A stretch of DNA of 64,000 nt from positions 25,517-89,516 of the forward strand of contig JAPOHD010000063.1 in the NCBI GenBank assembly GCA_026671195.1, given 5' to 3'. Below are positions 55,199 to 64,000 of this stretch, in pieces. Both the position numbers and the translations under genes were made by a program. This DNA is from Draconibacterium aestuarii. GTDB taxonomy: Bacteria > Bacteroidota > Bacteroidia > Bacteroidales > Prolixibacteraceae. The notes beneath the pieces were generated by a model. It was not told where the DNA came from. It was given only the letters and a program-made list of their open reading frames with translations, and made no database searches. The number at the start of each line of letters is the position of its first letter. The first letter of the stretch is position 1.

Positions 55199-55942
55199 TT
55201 ATTGCGCAACGAATGTATATTGGATTGTCCCTTTTTGTGACAAAGGAGCTGAATTATCTGCATTAAATACAGTACGAGATGCAGCTTCCTGTGCATAAAG
55301 AAAAATTTGTTGGTCGCGGATGGAGTTATTTTCCCGGGCATTAGCTTCTGTTACTTTTCCACTGCGATTAACCTTGATATCAACAATGACAGTTCCACCT
55401 CCCTGAGATAAATATACAGGCACCGGCAAACTTATATGATAACGATTATCGAGATAGTAAATGATATTACTCTCGCCCGTATAAATTATATTCTTAATTG
55501 AATCGGGATCCATTCCCTCAGTAGTTTCCACCGGCATTTTTATATCGCTCATATCAACAATTTCTTTCGACAGCTGATTATTAACATCGGAAACCAACTT
55601 TTGTGCAGCTTCAAGCTCCTTTAAATAGTCATCATCGAAAAATTCATCGGCTGATTTTGTCGTATTTTCCCTGGCAGTTTGATTCGAAGCAACATTACTG
55701 CGATTATTTATATTTTCAATTCTATTTTCTGGTTGACTTTGTTGCACTTCTTCAACCACTTCTTCCTCAATTTCGGGTTCAGGTAAAATATCAGGAAACT
55801 CAATTATCATGGCTTCCTCTTTTACATTTCCTTTTATGTTTACATCACTTAAAAGAAACACAGAAAACAGTAAAATATGAAAAACAAGCGTTCCAATAAC
55901 GCCATAAATATTTTGCTTATATATTTTAATTAATTTTTGCAC
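55199..55942 (-). CDS. TonB-like energy-transducer protein
   Basis: This 247-residue protein has a short cytosolic start, one membrane helix (about 13-32), a Glu/Pro-rich linker (EFPDILPEPEIEEEVVEE) and a C-terminal TonB-like domain (YLSQGGGTVIVDIKVNRSGKVTEANA...TIQYTFVAQ). It would couple the inner-membrane proton-motive complex to outer-membrane receptors. No exbB/exbD is adjacent. The helix lacks the classic His of TonB in a typical SxxxH setting as far as I can judge (FHILLFS has one His), so the link is tentative. Confidence 0.8.
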   Translation of the reverse strand: MQKLIKIYKQNIYGVIGTLVFHILLFSVFLLSDVNIKGNVKEEAMIIEFPDILPEPEIEEEVVEEVQQSQPENRIENINNRSNVASNQTARENTTKSADEFFDDDYLKELEAAQKLVSDVNNQLSKEIVDMSDIKMPVETTEGMDPDSIKNIIYTGESNIIYYLDNRYHISLPVPVYLSQGGGTVIVDIKVNRSGKVTEANARENNSIRDQQIFLYAQEAASRTVFNADNSAPLSQKGTIQYTFVAQ

Positions 55943-56064
55943 AAAACAAAAATATAAAATTAAGTTCGATATAAATTTATGAAAGCCTTGAATGCGCGAA
56001 ATATTAACGACTACAGCCTACAATATACTGAAAAACAAGGTAATATTTATTTCATATTTTTTTA

Positions 56065-56099
56065 TAAAAAAAGGTGCTAACCACCATTGATTAACACCT
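56065..56099 (-). terminator. Terminator of the sugar isomerase gene
   Basis: On the minus strand AGGTGTTAA, a 10-nt loop and TTAGCACCT form a 9-bp stem with one wobble, followed by a T7 run. It starts 23 bp after the stop. Confidence 0.8.
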
Positions 56100-56121
56100 C
56101 TCATAAAACCAGTAAAATGTC

Positions 56122-56955
56122 TTATTTAGTGGCTTCCACCATTGCCCTGAAGTAACCAATTGATTCGGCAATTCCCATAAACGGATTATCCATATTCCGT
56201 TCGTGTTCCAGACTGATCACGCCGGTATAATTTACCTTACGCATCATTTTCACAAAAGACGGAAAATCAATAATTCCACGACCAACTTCAACCGAATAAC
56301 CCAGCTTTGTTGTACCTGTTACGTCTTTTAAGTGAATATCGAATACCCGTGAATAATATTTCTCTAAGTCAGCTACCGGATCTTTCCCATTACGTGTATC
56401 ATGTCCTATATCCAAACACATACCTATACGCGGATCCAAATCTTTGGTATGCTCCCAAACATCATCCGCATCCGGGAAAATATCGATATCAGGACCGTGT
56501 AAATGAATGGCATAGTTACAACCGTATTCTTTTACTTTTTCATCTACATAAGGCAAAAGTTCGTATGCCGGCACACCAACAATGGTATTTACCCCCACTC
56601 TTTTTGCATACTCAAAATACTTATCAATATCCTCTTTCGTTTTCATGTATAACGGGCCAACCGCATAGCCTTGTACACCATAATCAGCACATTTTTTATG
56701 GAAAGCGGCAATTTCTTCGTCGGTACTTTCTACCGGCAGATGAAAATCTTTTATACATAAATAATGTACATCACAGCGTTGCAATGTTTCGAGAGTGGTT
56801 TGCAAATCGAATTTAACAAAAGTATACCCAGCAACTCCAAGTTTAAACGACTCATTCGTTTCCGGGGCAGGCTGAGGGGCAGGCCTTTCAGGTTTTTGAG
56901 CGCAAATGTTTAAAGACAAAAAAACTGCCGTAGCAATTAATAATGTTTTTCTCAT
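56122..56955 (-). CDS. Secreted sugar phosphate isomerase/epimerase-like protein
   Basis: This 277-residue TIM-barrel protein of the xylose-isomerase-like (AP endonuclease 2) family has a signal peptide ending ICAQ. Motifs include VGVNTIVGVPAYELLPYVDEKVKEYG, YAIHLHGPDIDIFPDADDVWEHT, GMCLDIGHDTRNGKDP and VISLEHERNM, which supply the His/Glu/Asp metal ligands. It probably interconverts or cleaves a modified sugar outside the cytoplasm. Secreted forms often accompany Gfo/Idh oxidoreductases, and two of those lie nearby (58.3 and 62.5 kb). Confidence 0.88.
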   Translation of the reverse strand: MRKTLLIATAVFLSLNICAQKPERPAPQPAPETNESFKLGVAGYTFVKFDLQTTLETLQRCDVHYLCIKDFHLPVESTDEEIAAFHKKCADYGVQGYAVGPLYMKTKEDIDKYFEYAKRVGVNTIVGVPAYELLPYVDEKVKEYGCNYAIHLHGPDIDIFPDADDVWEHTKDLDPRIGMCLDIGHDTRNGKDPVADLEKYYSRVFDIHLKDVTGTTKLGYSVEVGRGIIDFPSFVKMMRKVNYTGVISLEHERNMDNPFMGIAESIGYFRAMVEATK

Positions 56956-57183
56956 ATTTATTTTTTTAGTTGATTTCCTATATCAACAAAAGTAATAAAT
57001 TAAAGAACAGACAAAGAGTGGGGAATGAAAATTGTGGGAAATATCCAAAAGAAAAAAAATAAAGTTAATGCAGTATAAGGGGCACGTTTGTTCAGCACAG
57101 AAAGAATATCCAGATGTTATTCTTTCTGATTAAATCGAATCAGTTAAGATTCCTTGAGGTATATTTTATTTTACATATATATA

Positions 57184-57384
57184 TTATAACGTTTGCCAAC
57201 GTGTTGTTGTACTGTATTTAAGTGCATACTCTTCGGTTAGTTTCAATTCCTCTATAGAATTTACTTCTTCAGCCATTTCTTTAAGCTTTACACAAGTATG
57301 ACTAATGTCAGCATCTCGACCTTTAAAGAATATTTTCTTTATTCCCAGGCTCACGCAGTTTAAAAACATTTTTACTTTATTCAT
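57184..57384 (-). CDS. Small protein of unknown function downstream of rex (66 aa)
   Basis: The 66-residue protein begins MNKVKMFLNCVSLGIKKIFFKGRD and continues with a helical acidic part (MAEEVNSIEELKLTEEYALKY). Its ATG lies 10 bp after the rex stop, so it is probably translated from the same mRNA. The N-terminal segment is amphipathic rather than membrane-spanning. I do not recognise a family. Support is moderate: position, a clean start and plausible composition. Confidence 0.5.
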   Translation of the reverse strand: MNKVKMFLNCVSLGIKKIFFKGRDADISHTCVKLKEMAEEVNSIEELKLTEEYALKYSTTTRWQTL

Positions 57385-57394
57385 GATTTTTACT

Positions 57395-58057
57395 TTAAAT
57401 ATTTTGATTTTCAGAATCGCTTAAACGGCGAAGCAGAACCGCAGCAAATGAACTCATCGACGTATCTTGAACTATTATATTATCTGGCAAATCAAGATTA
57501 CAATGCGTAAAATTCCAAATAGCTTTTATCCCACAATTCACCAGATCTTCTGCTACATCCTGTGCAGCACTGTTAGGTGTAGTTAAAATGGCTATTTTCA
57601 CATCTAAACGGTTCGACAAATGAAATAACTTATTGTATTCCAGAACATGAATTCCACCTATGTGTTTACCTATTTTATCTTCACTAACATCGAAAGCGGC
57701 GATTACTTTTATTCCTAAAGTTTGGTGTTCCTGGTAAGCCATTAAAGCCGTACCTAAATTCCCTGCACCTACCAGAAATGCCTCATTAACACGATTGAAA
57801 CCTAAAAAGTCTTCAAGTGCATGGCATAACTCATAGGTGTTGTATCCAACTCTTGGCTTTCCTTTAATACCCGTAACCGACAAATCTTTTACAACTTGAG
57901 TTGGATCGCACTTTAACTCTTTCCCAATGGTGGGTGCCGAAATATTAATAACACCCTCCTCCCGAACCTTTTCAAGAAAAAACAAATATCCTGGCAACCT
58001 TCTCAAAGTTGGTTCCGAGACCTGTGTTATTTTGTTATTTTTTCTATTTAAGTTCAT
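57395..58057 (-). CDS. rex: Redox-sensing transcriptional repressor Rex
   Basis: This 220-residue protein has an N-terminal winged helix (SEPTLRRLPGYLFFLEKV...ISAPTIGKELKCDPTQVVKDLSVTGIKGKPRVGY) and a Rossmann NAD(H)-binding domain (AFLVGAGNLGTALM). It senses the NADH/NAD ratio and represses fermentation or respiration genes. The length is normal. I found no convincing Rex operator in the 280 bp upstream, so autoregulation is not shown. Confidence 0.94.
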   Translation of the reverse strand: MNLNRKNNKITQVSEPTLRRLPGYLFFLEKVREEGVINISAPTIGKELKCDPTQVVKDLSVTGIKGKPRVGYNTYELCHALEDFLGFNRVNEAFLVGAGNLGTALMAYQEHQTLGIKVIAAFDVSEDKIGKHIGGIHVLEYNKLFHLSNRLDVKIAILTTPNSAAQDVAEDLVNCGIKAIWNFTHCNLDLPDNIIVQDTSMSSFAAVLLRRLSDSENQNI

Positions 58058-58339
58058 CGTATGCTAACTTATAATGCCGTTCTAAATTCATTTCAAATAT
58101 ATGTACAATTCGCATTTAAAGAATTTTTTCTTTATTGAAAACTATCCTTTGTTAACTGTAATTTAAAGTTAAAATAGTGATAAAAAGATTTTGTAATGAG
58201 CAGATTACATCTTTAAAATCATGTTGTAACACACATCAGACATAAAGACTTATAATATGCCTTTTTATGTTTACAAAAATCGATGTACCTAAATCTCTTG
58301 TACTCATAAACTTTTTGTATTCATTTATTCTACCCGCTT

Positions 58340-59362
58340 TCAGAAAAACATTTGTTTATCATGATCAGGAAAGAATATTCCGGCATCAATTCGGATTCGA
58401 TCCAAAACTCCCATCAAATTCCGGCTTATTTCCCAGGTCATTTTTGGGCTTTCAATTAAACCGGTATCCAAACATTCCATAACGTGTTGTGCTTCGTATT
58501 GGTAGCCAAATCCTTCCCTATGTTCCGATTCAATCGTATAAACATCCCCACCCTCTTTACAAATGGTAATATCGGTTGGAGTAAACCAGCGCGGATTTAA
58601 AACCAGGTATCCATTCTCGCATAAATATTCGGTTTGCGTTGGTGAATACGATGAAAAACTTGAAGTTAGATTTGCCATCTCACCATTTTTGTATTTAAAT
58701 AACATACTCAGGCTTTCTTCTGAACCGGTTGAGCTGAATTCGGCAAATGATTTAATGGTTTCAGGAATACCAAGCGATGTAAGTGCTGCAAATACCGGAT
58801 AAATTCCAATGTCTAATAAAGAGCCGCCACCCAGTTTTATATTGTATAAACGTTTGTCTTCAATAAAAGGAGCATTAAAAGCAAAATCGGAACGAACAAT
58901 TTTTAACTTACCCAGTTCACCAGAACGAACAATCTCCATCGCTTTTTGAAAACTGGGTTGAAACATGGTCCAGAATGCTTCCATTAAAAAGGTATTGTTA
59001 TTTTTCGCACAGGCTACCATCTCATTTACCTCAGTTAAATTCATGGCAAAGGCCTTTTCGCATAAAACCGGTTTTTTATGGTTAAGGCAAAGTAATGTAT
59101 GCTCGTGGTGGTGCGAATGAGGAGTAGCAATATAGACAGCATCCACTTTAGGATCTTTTACCAGTTCCTGATAACTTCCATAAGCCACTTCAAATCCATA
59201 TTCATTTGCAAAATCTTGAGCCCGGGTTAAATCCCTCGAAGCAGCTGCATATAGATTTGCATTAGGCAATAGTTTTAAATCGCTTGCAAATTTGGTGGCA
59301 ATTCTCCCACATCCTAAAATTGCCCAATTGTATTTTTTCGTCATAACTTTCTGTTTTATCAA
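58340..59362 (-). CDS. Gfo/Idh/MocA-family oxidoreductase (cytosolic)
   Basis: This 340-residue enzyme has an N-terminal Rossmann fold (WAILGCGRIATKFASDL) and the family motif CEKAFAMN (usual EKP; here EKA). A C-terminal alpha/beta domain has DIGIYPVFAALTSLG, typical of dehydrogenases acting on trans-1,2-dihydrobenzene-1,2-diol or sugars. There is no signal peptide. A shorter start at the second in-frame ATG (59344) is equally good. It lies near a sodium/solute symporter on the same strand, about 100 bp downstream of that gene. Confidence 0.88.
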   Translation of the reverse strand: MIKQKVMTKKYNWAILGCGRIATKFASDLKLLPNANLYAAASRDLTRAQDFANEYGFEVAYGSYQELVKDPKVDAVYIATPHSHHHEHTLLCLNHKKPVLCEKAFAMNLTEVNEMVACAKNNNTFLMEAFWTMFQPSFQKAMEIVRSGELGKLKIVRSDFAFNAPFIEDKRLYNIKLGGGSLLDIGIYPVFAALTSLGIPETIKSFAEFSSTGSEESLSMLFKYKNGEMANLTSSFSSYSPTQTEYLCENGYLVLNPRWFTPTDITICKEGGDVYTIESEHREGFGYQYEAQHVMECLDTGLIESPKMTWEISRNLMGVLDRIRIDAGIFFPDHDKQMFF

Positions 59363-59463
59363 ATTGTTCTTCTTTTTACAGGTTCAATACGGTTTTCGGC
59401 ATAAAGAAACAATAAAATATTTGGGATGAAAGTACAATTCTAACATCAAGTACTAATTCCAGA

Positions 59464-61293
59464 TTATTCATCCGGCAGGGTATCCCACCAGGTTTTCTTC
59501 ATGATAAATGCACAAACTGCTGTAATCCCTATTGTTATCCCTATTGGAATCGCCTCTTGTAATACTACATAAATTGGTAAAGCTACCAATGCTGTTTGTC
59601 CAATTGTACCTAAAACCACATTCAACATATCGCGTTTAAAGTTTTTATTGGCTACAAATTCATGGTTCTCTTGCATAACTTTCCTTTTTATTGGGTCCCA
59701 AAATCCCCAAGGGCGAACTGTTTTATAAAACTCTTTCAATGTTTTTTCGTCGGTTGGTTTTGTTAAGAATGTACCCAACAATGCTCCAACCAGCGATATA
59801 ATTAATAACCAGGGGAAATAATACAGATCTAATGTTTCGGAGAAGACATAAGGAAAAATAAGTGCCGGAATTAATCCGAATACCATTCCCCAAAAATAGC
59901 CATAGCCATTAAAACGCCACCAGTACCATTTTAGCACATTCGACACCACATAACTTCCGTAAAGTGCAGAAACAATCCATTGAAGAACACTGTTGACATC
60001 CTGGGCAAACAAGCCAAAAATAATGCTCACAATTACAACCACAATACCTGTTATGTAATTCATATTTTTAAGCTGTTTGTTAGTGGCTTCCGGTTTAACG
60101 TAGCGCAAATAAATATCGTTTACGATATAGGCTTGTGCCGCGTTTAATGTTCCTGCAAAAGTGGAATTAAACGCGGCCAGTAAACCGGCAAGCAGCAACC
60201 CCATAAAACCAACCGGAACAAACTCTGCAATTGCCGATGGGAGTATCTGTTCAAAATCAATTTTACCGCCAACCAACAGATGCAATTCATCGTAATACAA
60301 AAGGGCCAGAACAGCAAAACCGGCGATCATAAAATACCGGATTGGCATTAAAACCACCGACACAAAACCACTCATTTTTGCTGCATCTTTAGGAGATTTG
60401 GTTGATAGTATCTTCTGCATATCGTATGTAGGGGCCGGCCCGGCCAGCGAAACCAATACCCCCTTAAACACCATCATCATAAAAAAGATGGTGAACAGCG
60501 AATAACCATCGCTGGCAATTTTATCGTTTACCTCGTTAATCACTCCTTTCCAGTCCAGTTCATCCAAATTCCATCCAAAAAATGGTGAAGCCCAGTCATC
60601 CGGTACATTTAACGTTTCAACGGCCAGTGCTTTCATTGCCAAAACACCGATCAATATTGCAGAAATGGTCATAATAATATATTGTAACACATCGGCCCAT
60701 ACAATACTCGTCATTCCTCCCAGAACGGCATAAAACACAGCAAAAAGTGTAAAAACTATTCCATAAATATGAGGTACATATTCTAATGGAATACTAAAAG
60801 GTAAATGAGGAGCTATTATATCCCAGGGAATAAAAATCATTACAAATTTTCCGAGACCAATAAAACCGTAGGCCAAATATCCCAGGCACATAATTAATGC
60901 AAACACTACAACAACTCCATGCGAGAGGTTACTGTCGCGCGAGCGTCCGAAACGGGTATTTATCCATTCGGCACCGGTGGTTACTTTCGAGCGACGAAGC
61001 CAGATGCTCAAAAACACCATTAAAAATACTTGGTTAAAAACCGGCCACAACCACGGAATCCAGATACTTTTCAGGCCATAAACAAAAAGCAGCGTAACCA
61101 GCCACATGGTTCCCGAAATATCGAACATACCCGATGCATTAGATAAGCCCAGCATGTACCAGGGCAGCTTGTTCCCTCCCAACAAATAATTTGATTTACT
61201 TTTTTGAGCAGCTTTTTTAAGGACTAATCCTATTACTACAGTTGAAATCAGGTAAGCAAAAATGATTACAATATCGATTACGGTAAGTTTCAT
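59464..61293 (-). CDS. Sodium:solute symporter family protein
   Basis: This 609-residue inner-membrane protein has about 13-15 helices and the SSS motifs SNYLLGGNKLPWYMLGLSNAS, GAEWINTRFG and LLLAGLLAAFNSTFAGTLNAAQAY. It co-transports a solute, often a sugar, sialic acid or amino acid, with sodium. The context (Gfo/Idh oxidoreductases, sugar isomerase) favours a sugar or inositol-like substrate, but this is inference. Confidence 0.92.
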   Translation of the reverse strand: MKLTVIDIVIIFAYLISTVVIGLVLKKAAQKSKSNYLLGGNKLPWYMLGLSNASGMFDISGTMWLVTLLFVYGLKSIWIPWLWPVFNQVFLMVFLSIWLRRSKVTTGAEWINTRFGRSRDSNLSHGVVVVFALIMCLGYLAYGFIGLGKFVMIFIPWDIIAPHLPFSIPLEYVPHIYGIVFTLFAVFYAVLGGMTSIVWADVLQYIIMTISAILIGVLAMKALAVETLNVPDDWASPFFGWNLDELDWKGVINEVNDKIASDGYSLFTIFFMMMVFKGVLVSLAGPAPTYDMQKILSTKSPKDAAKMSGFVSVVLMPIRYFMIAGFAVLALLYYDELHLLVGGKIDFEQILPSAIAEFVPVGFMGLLLAGLLAAFNSTFAGTLNAAQAYIVNDIYLRYVKPEATNKQLKNMNYITGIVVVIVSIIFGLFAQDVNSVLQWIVSALYGSYVVSNVLKWYWWRFNGYGYFWGMVFGLIPALIFPYVFSETLDLYYFPWLLIISLVGALLGTFLTKPTDEKTLKEFYKTVRPWGFWDPIKRKVMQENHEFVANKNFKRDMLNVVLGTIGQTALVALPIYVVLQEAIPIGITIGITAVCAFIMKKTWWDTLPDE

Positions 61294-61474
61294 ATCTGGT
61301 TTAAATTATCGTATCTGAACAAAAACCTGCCGGTCCTATCTTTAAATGCTGCCATAGTTCTTGTATTAGTTACAATTTTAGTAATTTACTTTTCAAATAC
61401 AAAAATTGTCCACTGTAATTAATTCCACCAATAAATTATTTTGATTCCCCAATAAAATCTTCCAATTTTACGCC

Positions 61475-62434
61475 ATGCTTAAATCAATTATGAACAGATA
61501 TCATTACATTCTACTCGTCTCGCTTCTCGTTTCCTGCACAGGAACTCAACAGAAAAAAGAGACAGCCTCTCAGAATAAGGAAAAACAACAGTCAGAAGAG
61601 ATTCAGGAGAATAAGCAGGAATCGCAGCAAAGGAAAGATATCACTGCTATAGAGAGTGAAATGATCACCTTCGAAGGAGGTGCATTTTTAATGGGTTCCG
61701 ATACAGGATTACCACAGGAACAACCCGTTCACCAAGTTACGATAAAACCATTCTCTATCGATAAATCGCCGGTTACAGTGGCGCAGTTTAAGGTATTTAT
61801 TGAAACCACAGGCTATAAAACCGAAGCCGAACGTTTTGGCGATTCGGGAGTATTTAACCTCGAAATTCAGAACTGGGAATTGCTAAAAGGCGCCTTCTGG
61901 AAAAAACCTTTTGGCCCCAATGGCCCGGAGGCGGAAGATACCCACCCTGTTACACATGTAAGTTGGAACGATGCCCTGGCATACGCTAAATGGGCCAACA
62001 AACGTTTACCCACCGAAGCAGAATGGGAATACGCAGCACGCAGCGGAAAAAATTCGGGAGAGAAATTCAGCTGGGGAAACGAAGTGACTAAAAACGGACA
62101 ATACTTTGCCAACACCTGGCAAGGCACTATGGAGAAACCCGAAAACAAAGACGGATTTTTGTTTACCTGCCCCGTTGGCACATTTGGCGAAAACGAAGCC
62201 GGGCTAACCGACATGGGCGGAAATGTATGGCAATGGTGCTCCGATAACTACAAATCGTATCCGGGAAGCACCAGCCCCATTCGAGAGGATAACAACGTAA
62301 AAACCATCAGAAGTGGCTCGTTTTTTTACGACCAGTACGGCGAAGACAGCTTTTCGGTTAGCGGTCGTTCGGGAAACTCGCACGAAACCTCACTTTTTAA
62401 TACCGGATTTCGGTGTGCCAAAGATTTAAATTAA
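61475..62434 (+). CDS. Formylglycine-generating-enzyme-like (SUMF1 fold) lipoprotein
   Basis: The 319-residue precursor has a lipoprotein signal (LLVSC) and a Glu/Gln/Lys-rich linker. The FGE-sulfatase fold starts ITFEGGAFLMGSDTGLPQEQPVHQVTIKPFSIDKSPVTVAQF and ends with RSGSFF...GRSGNS...TGFRCAKD. The catalytic Cys pair of true sulfatase-activating enzymes (within a CxxxxGNVxxW-type context) is not evident, so a ligand-binding or other role is more likely than sulfatase activation. ATG 61490 would also give a good lipoprotein signal. Confidence 0.85.
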   Translation: MLKSIMNRYHYILLVSLLVSCTGTQQKKETASQNKEKQQSEEIQENKQESQQRKDITAIESEMITFEGGAFLMGSDTGLPQEQPVHQVTIKPFSIDKSPVTVAQFKVFIETTGYKTEAERFGDSGVFNLEIQNWELLKGAFWKKPFGPNGPEAEDTHPVTHVSWNDALAYAKWANKRLPTEAEWEYAARSGKNSGEKFSWGNEVTKNGQYFANTWQGTMEKPENKDGFLFTCPVGTFGENEAGLTDMGGNVWQWCSDNYKSYPGSTSPIREDNNVKTIRSGSFFYDQYGEDSFSVSGRSGNSHETSLFNTGFRCAKDLN

Positions 62435-62491
62435 ATTAGAGACCAAACCTCGAAAGAGTGTACTTAAATCAATACAACTAAAATCTAAAAA

Positions 62492-63790
62492 ATGAACAGA
62501 AGAAATTTCATTGGAAAAACTGCTGCCGGAGCTGCTGCAGTTACTGTAATTCCTCGCCACGTTTTGGGAGGAAGCGGTTTTGTTGCCGCAAACGACAAAA
62601 TTAACCTGGGCTACATTGGCCACGGAAAACAAATTTACACCTTGTTAAACGGCATTAATAGGTGTAAAGAAACAGTTGCTGTTGCAGCATGCGATGTTTT
62701 CGAGAGCAAAATGAAAGCTTTTGTTGAGGTTGCCAAACAGAACAACGCCGACAACGGGAAAAATGCCGATATTAAATCGTACCATTATTACCGTGAGTTG
62801 TTAGAAAACAAAGACATTGATGCTGTAGTTATTGCAACACCCGACCACTGGCATGCCCAAATGGTAGTTGATGCCGCCAAAGCCGGTAAAGATATTTATT
62901 GCGAAAAGCCATTGGCTTTAACCGTTTCGGAAGGACGCGCCATGGTAAATGCCACACGCAAATACGACCGGGTTTTCCAAACCGGAAACATGCAACGCTC
63001 GTGGCGCGATTTCCGCCATGCAGTGGAACTGGTGCGTAACGGCTATATTGGCGATATAAAAGAAATTAACGTGAGTATTGGAGAACCCATTCAACAATGT
63101 AGCTTACCCGTTCAGGAAACTCCTGCAGGATTAGACTGGAACGAGTGGATCGGGCCATCGTTGTACCGTGGATACCACGAAGATTTGTGTCCGGTTGATG
63201 CAAAAACATCGCCCTGGGCCTGGTGGCGTGGTTACCGCGATTTTGGTGGCGGTTTAATTACAGACTGGGGCGCACACATGTTCGACATTGCGCAGTGGGC
63301 AATGGGCATGGACGGATCGGCTCCGGTTAATTTTCTTCCTCCTGAAAAACCGGGACAAACGCACGGATTAACCATGATTTACAAAAATGGCGTGCGAATG
63401 AATCATAAATTGTGGGGTGGAGAAGGCGATGGAAATGCTGTTCAGTTTATTGGAACTGAAGGCAGAATAGAGGTAAGCCGCAGTTTCTTGCGAACTTTCC
63501 CAAATGAGAAACTGGCCAAACAAGACATAAAAGAAACCGATAAACGTGTTTATTTCAGCGATAATCATTACCAGGACTGGGTAGATGCGATGAAAAACCG
63601 CACGCGACCAATTTCTGATGTGAAGATCGGACACAGTACATCGGCACTTTGTAATGTAGCCAACATTGCCTACGAATTACAACGTCCGTTACTTTGGGAT
63701 GCCGAAAAAGAACAGTTTACCGGCGATGCCTGGGCAAATATGCTACTCGACCGTCCCTACCGGGGAAAGTGGGATTATAAGAATTTCTAG
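62492..63790 (+). CDS. Gfo/Idh/MocA-family oxidoreductase with Tat signal
   Basis: The 432-residue precursor begins MNRRNFIGKTAAGAAAVTVI, a twin-arginine signal, so it is exported folded with its NAD(P) cofactor. The Rossmann domain (INLGYIGHGKQIYTLL), ATPDHWH and YCEKPLALTVSEGRAM motifs are clear, and the C-terminal part has GGGLITDWGAHMFDIAQWAMG. This periplasmic subgroup acts on sugars or glycosides by transient oxidation. It follows the SUMF1-like gene by 57 bp and may share its transcript. Confidence 0.93.
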   Translation: MNRRNFIGKTAAGAAAVTVIPRHVLGGSGFVAANDKINLGYIGHGKQIYTLLNGINRCKETVAVAACDVFESKMKAFVEVAKQNNADNGKNADIKSYHYYRELLENKDIDAVVIATPDHWHAQMVVDAAKAGKDIYCEKPLALTVSEGRAMVNATRKYDRVFQTGNMQRSWRDFRHAVELVRNGYIGDIKEINVSIGEPIQQCSLPVQETPAGLDWNEWIGPSLYRGYHEDLCPVDAKTSPWAWWRGYRDFGGGLITDWGAHMFDIAQWAMGMDGSAPVNFLPPEKPGQTHGLTMIYKNGVRMNHKLWGGEGDGNAVQFIGTEGRIEVSRSFLRTFPNEKLAKQDIKETDKRVYFSDNHYQDWVDAMKNRTRPISDVKIGHSTSALCNVANIAYELQRPLLWDAEKEQFTGDAWANMLLDRPYRGKWDYKNF

Positions 63791-63817
63791 TGGCGCAAGG
63801 CAATGTAAGTTTTTAGC

Positions 63818-63859
63818 AAAAGGCTCCGATCCCTTCGAGGGATCGGAGCCTTTTTTTTT
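63818..63859 (+). terminator. Strong rho-independent terminator after the Gfo/Idh gene
   Basis: AAAAGGCTCCGATCCCT-TCG-AGGGATCGGAGCCTTTT is a 17-bp perfect stem followed by more T residues, 28 bp after the stop. Confidence 0.95.
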
Positions 63860-63866
63860 ACGACCA

Positions 63867-63911
63867 ACTGACCACTGACCACTGACCACTGACCACTGAC
63901 CACTGACCACT
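63867..63911. repeat. Heptamer tandem repeat (ACTGACC)n
   Basis: ACTGACC is repeated about 6.4 times without a mismatch, ending inside the stop codon of the minus-strand gene at the window edge. Confidence 0.97.
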
Positions 63912-64000
63912 ATTCCTCCTCTTTATCCTTTTGATTGCGGCCGTTGCGCTGGCTGAGGCGGGTATTGTATTTATCGATCCGTTCGTTCAGCTCGCCCACA
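63910..64000 (-). CDS. C-terminal end of a minus-strand gene (29 codons visible)
   Basis: The minus strand is open from the window edge to TAG at 63912-63910 and encodes a charged tail (VGELNERIDKYNTRL, then QRNGRNQKDKEEE). It reads as a helical, Lys/Glu-rich C-terminus. The family cannot be told from this fragment, but the sense composition and stop support a real gene. Confidence 0.55.
   Translation of the reverse strand, partial: VGELNERIDKYNTRLSQRNGRNQKDKEEE

Noticed and set aside
58060..58339. Rex operator upstream of rex
   Set aside because: TTGTTAAC and GTTAAAA are present but as direct rather than inverted repeats, so no Rex box is claimed.
61475..62434. Sulfatase-activating enzyme for the 31.7-kb sulfatase
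   Set aside because: The SUMF1 fold is present but the catalytic Cys pair is not evident and the protein is a lipoprotein, so maturation activity is not supported.

Overview
The window looks like a chromosomal segment from a moderately AT-rich member of the Bacteroidota, most likely a marine or sediment Marinilabiliales/Prolixibacteraceae-type heterotroph. The evidence is a TonB-dependent receptor with a DUF4249 partner, DUF5686 and DUF4230 proteins, GH42/GH92/GH43-type enzymes with a sulfatase, many short lipoprotein signals, and repeated use of the Bacteroidota promoter pattern TTTG-N19/20-TAnnTTTG (seen upstream of trhO, folE, the tRNA cluster and a small RNA). The genus assignment is inference. 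Layout: 1-9 kb carries a truncated serine hydrolase, a DUF4230 protein, a stand-alone FMN glutamate synthase, a DUF5686 outer-membrane protein, an ADP-ribosylglycohydrolase-like lipoprotein and mazG. 9-20 kb is mostly housekeeping (a 49-residue PspC-like gene, phoH, purC, tlpA-like thioredoxin, subtilase, trhO, dus, folE) with two damaged genes: a TPR/MORN reading frame split by a frameshift, and a serine hydrolase interrupted by one in-frame TAA. 20-31 kb holds a GH43-like enzyme, a four-gene surface operon (secreted protein, TonB-dependent receptor, DUF4249, MG2/plug-like protein) and a large glycosidase-like protein. 31.2-31.65 kb is a tRNA-Ser plus two identical tRNA-Pro genes. 31.7-39 kb is a polysaccharide-use segment (sulfatase, GH42, GH92) followed by split chromate transporter genes. 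39-48.5 kb is a LysM/periplasmic-binding protein, guaA, a C-terminal processing protease, pnuC, serine acetyltransferase and an RlmL-type methyltransferase. 55-64 kb holds a TonB-like protein, sugar isomerase, rex, two Gfo/Idh oxidoreductases, a sodium/solute symporter and a sulfatase-modifying-factor-like lipoprotein.

The most unusual part is 48.6-54.8 kb. Three tandem micro-genes (43, 43 and 48 codons, minus strand) encode near-identical peptides with a bacteriocin-type double-glycine leader and an almost invariant acidic 16-residue tail. They lie divergent from a TPR-CHAT (caspase-like) protease with a signal peptide and a C-terminal membrane anchor. Beyond it is an operon of an ECF sigma factor and a membrane protein carrying a triplicated cytosolic anti-sigma-like module. 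The peptide array and the sigma operon share the same bipartite promoter-like element (AGTGGGTTACCTTT and GAATA at identical spacing, same orientation relative to their genes). This suggests one ECF-controlled regulon of peptides and protease, which I do not recognise as a described system. A 242-bp MITE-like element with 12-bp direct repeats has inserted between the protease and the sigma operon. A probable small RNA with UUAG-type repeats lies just beyond the operon.
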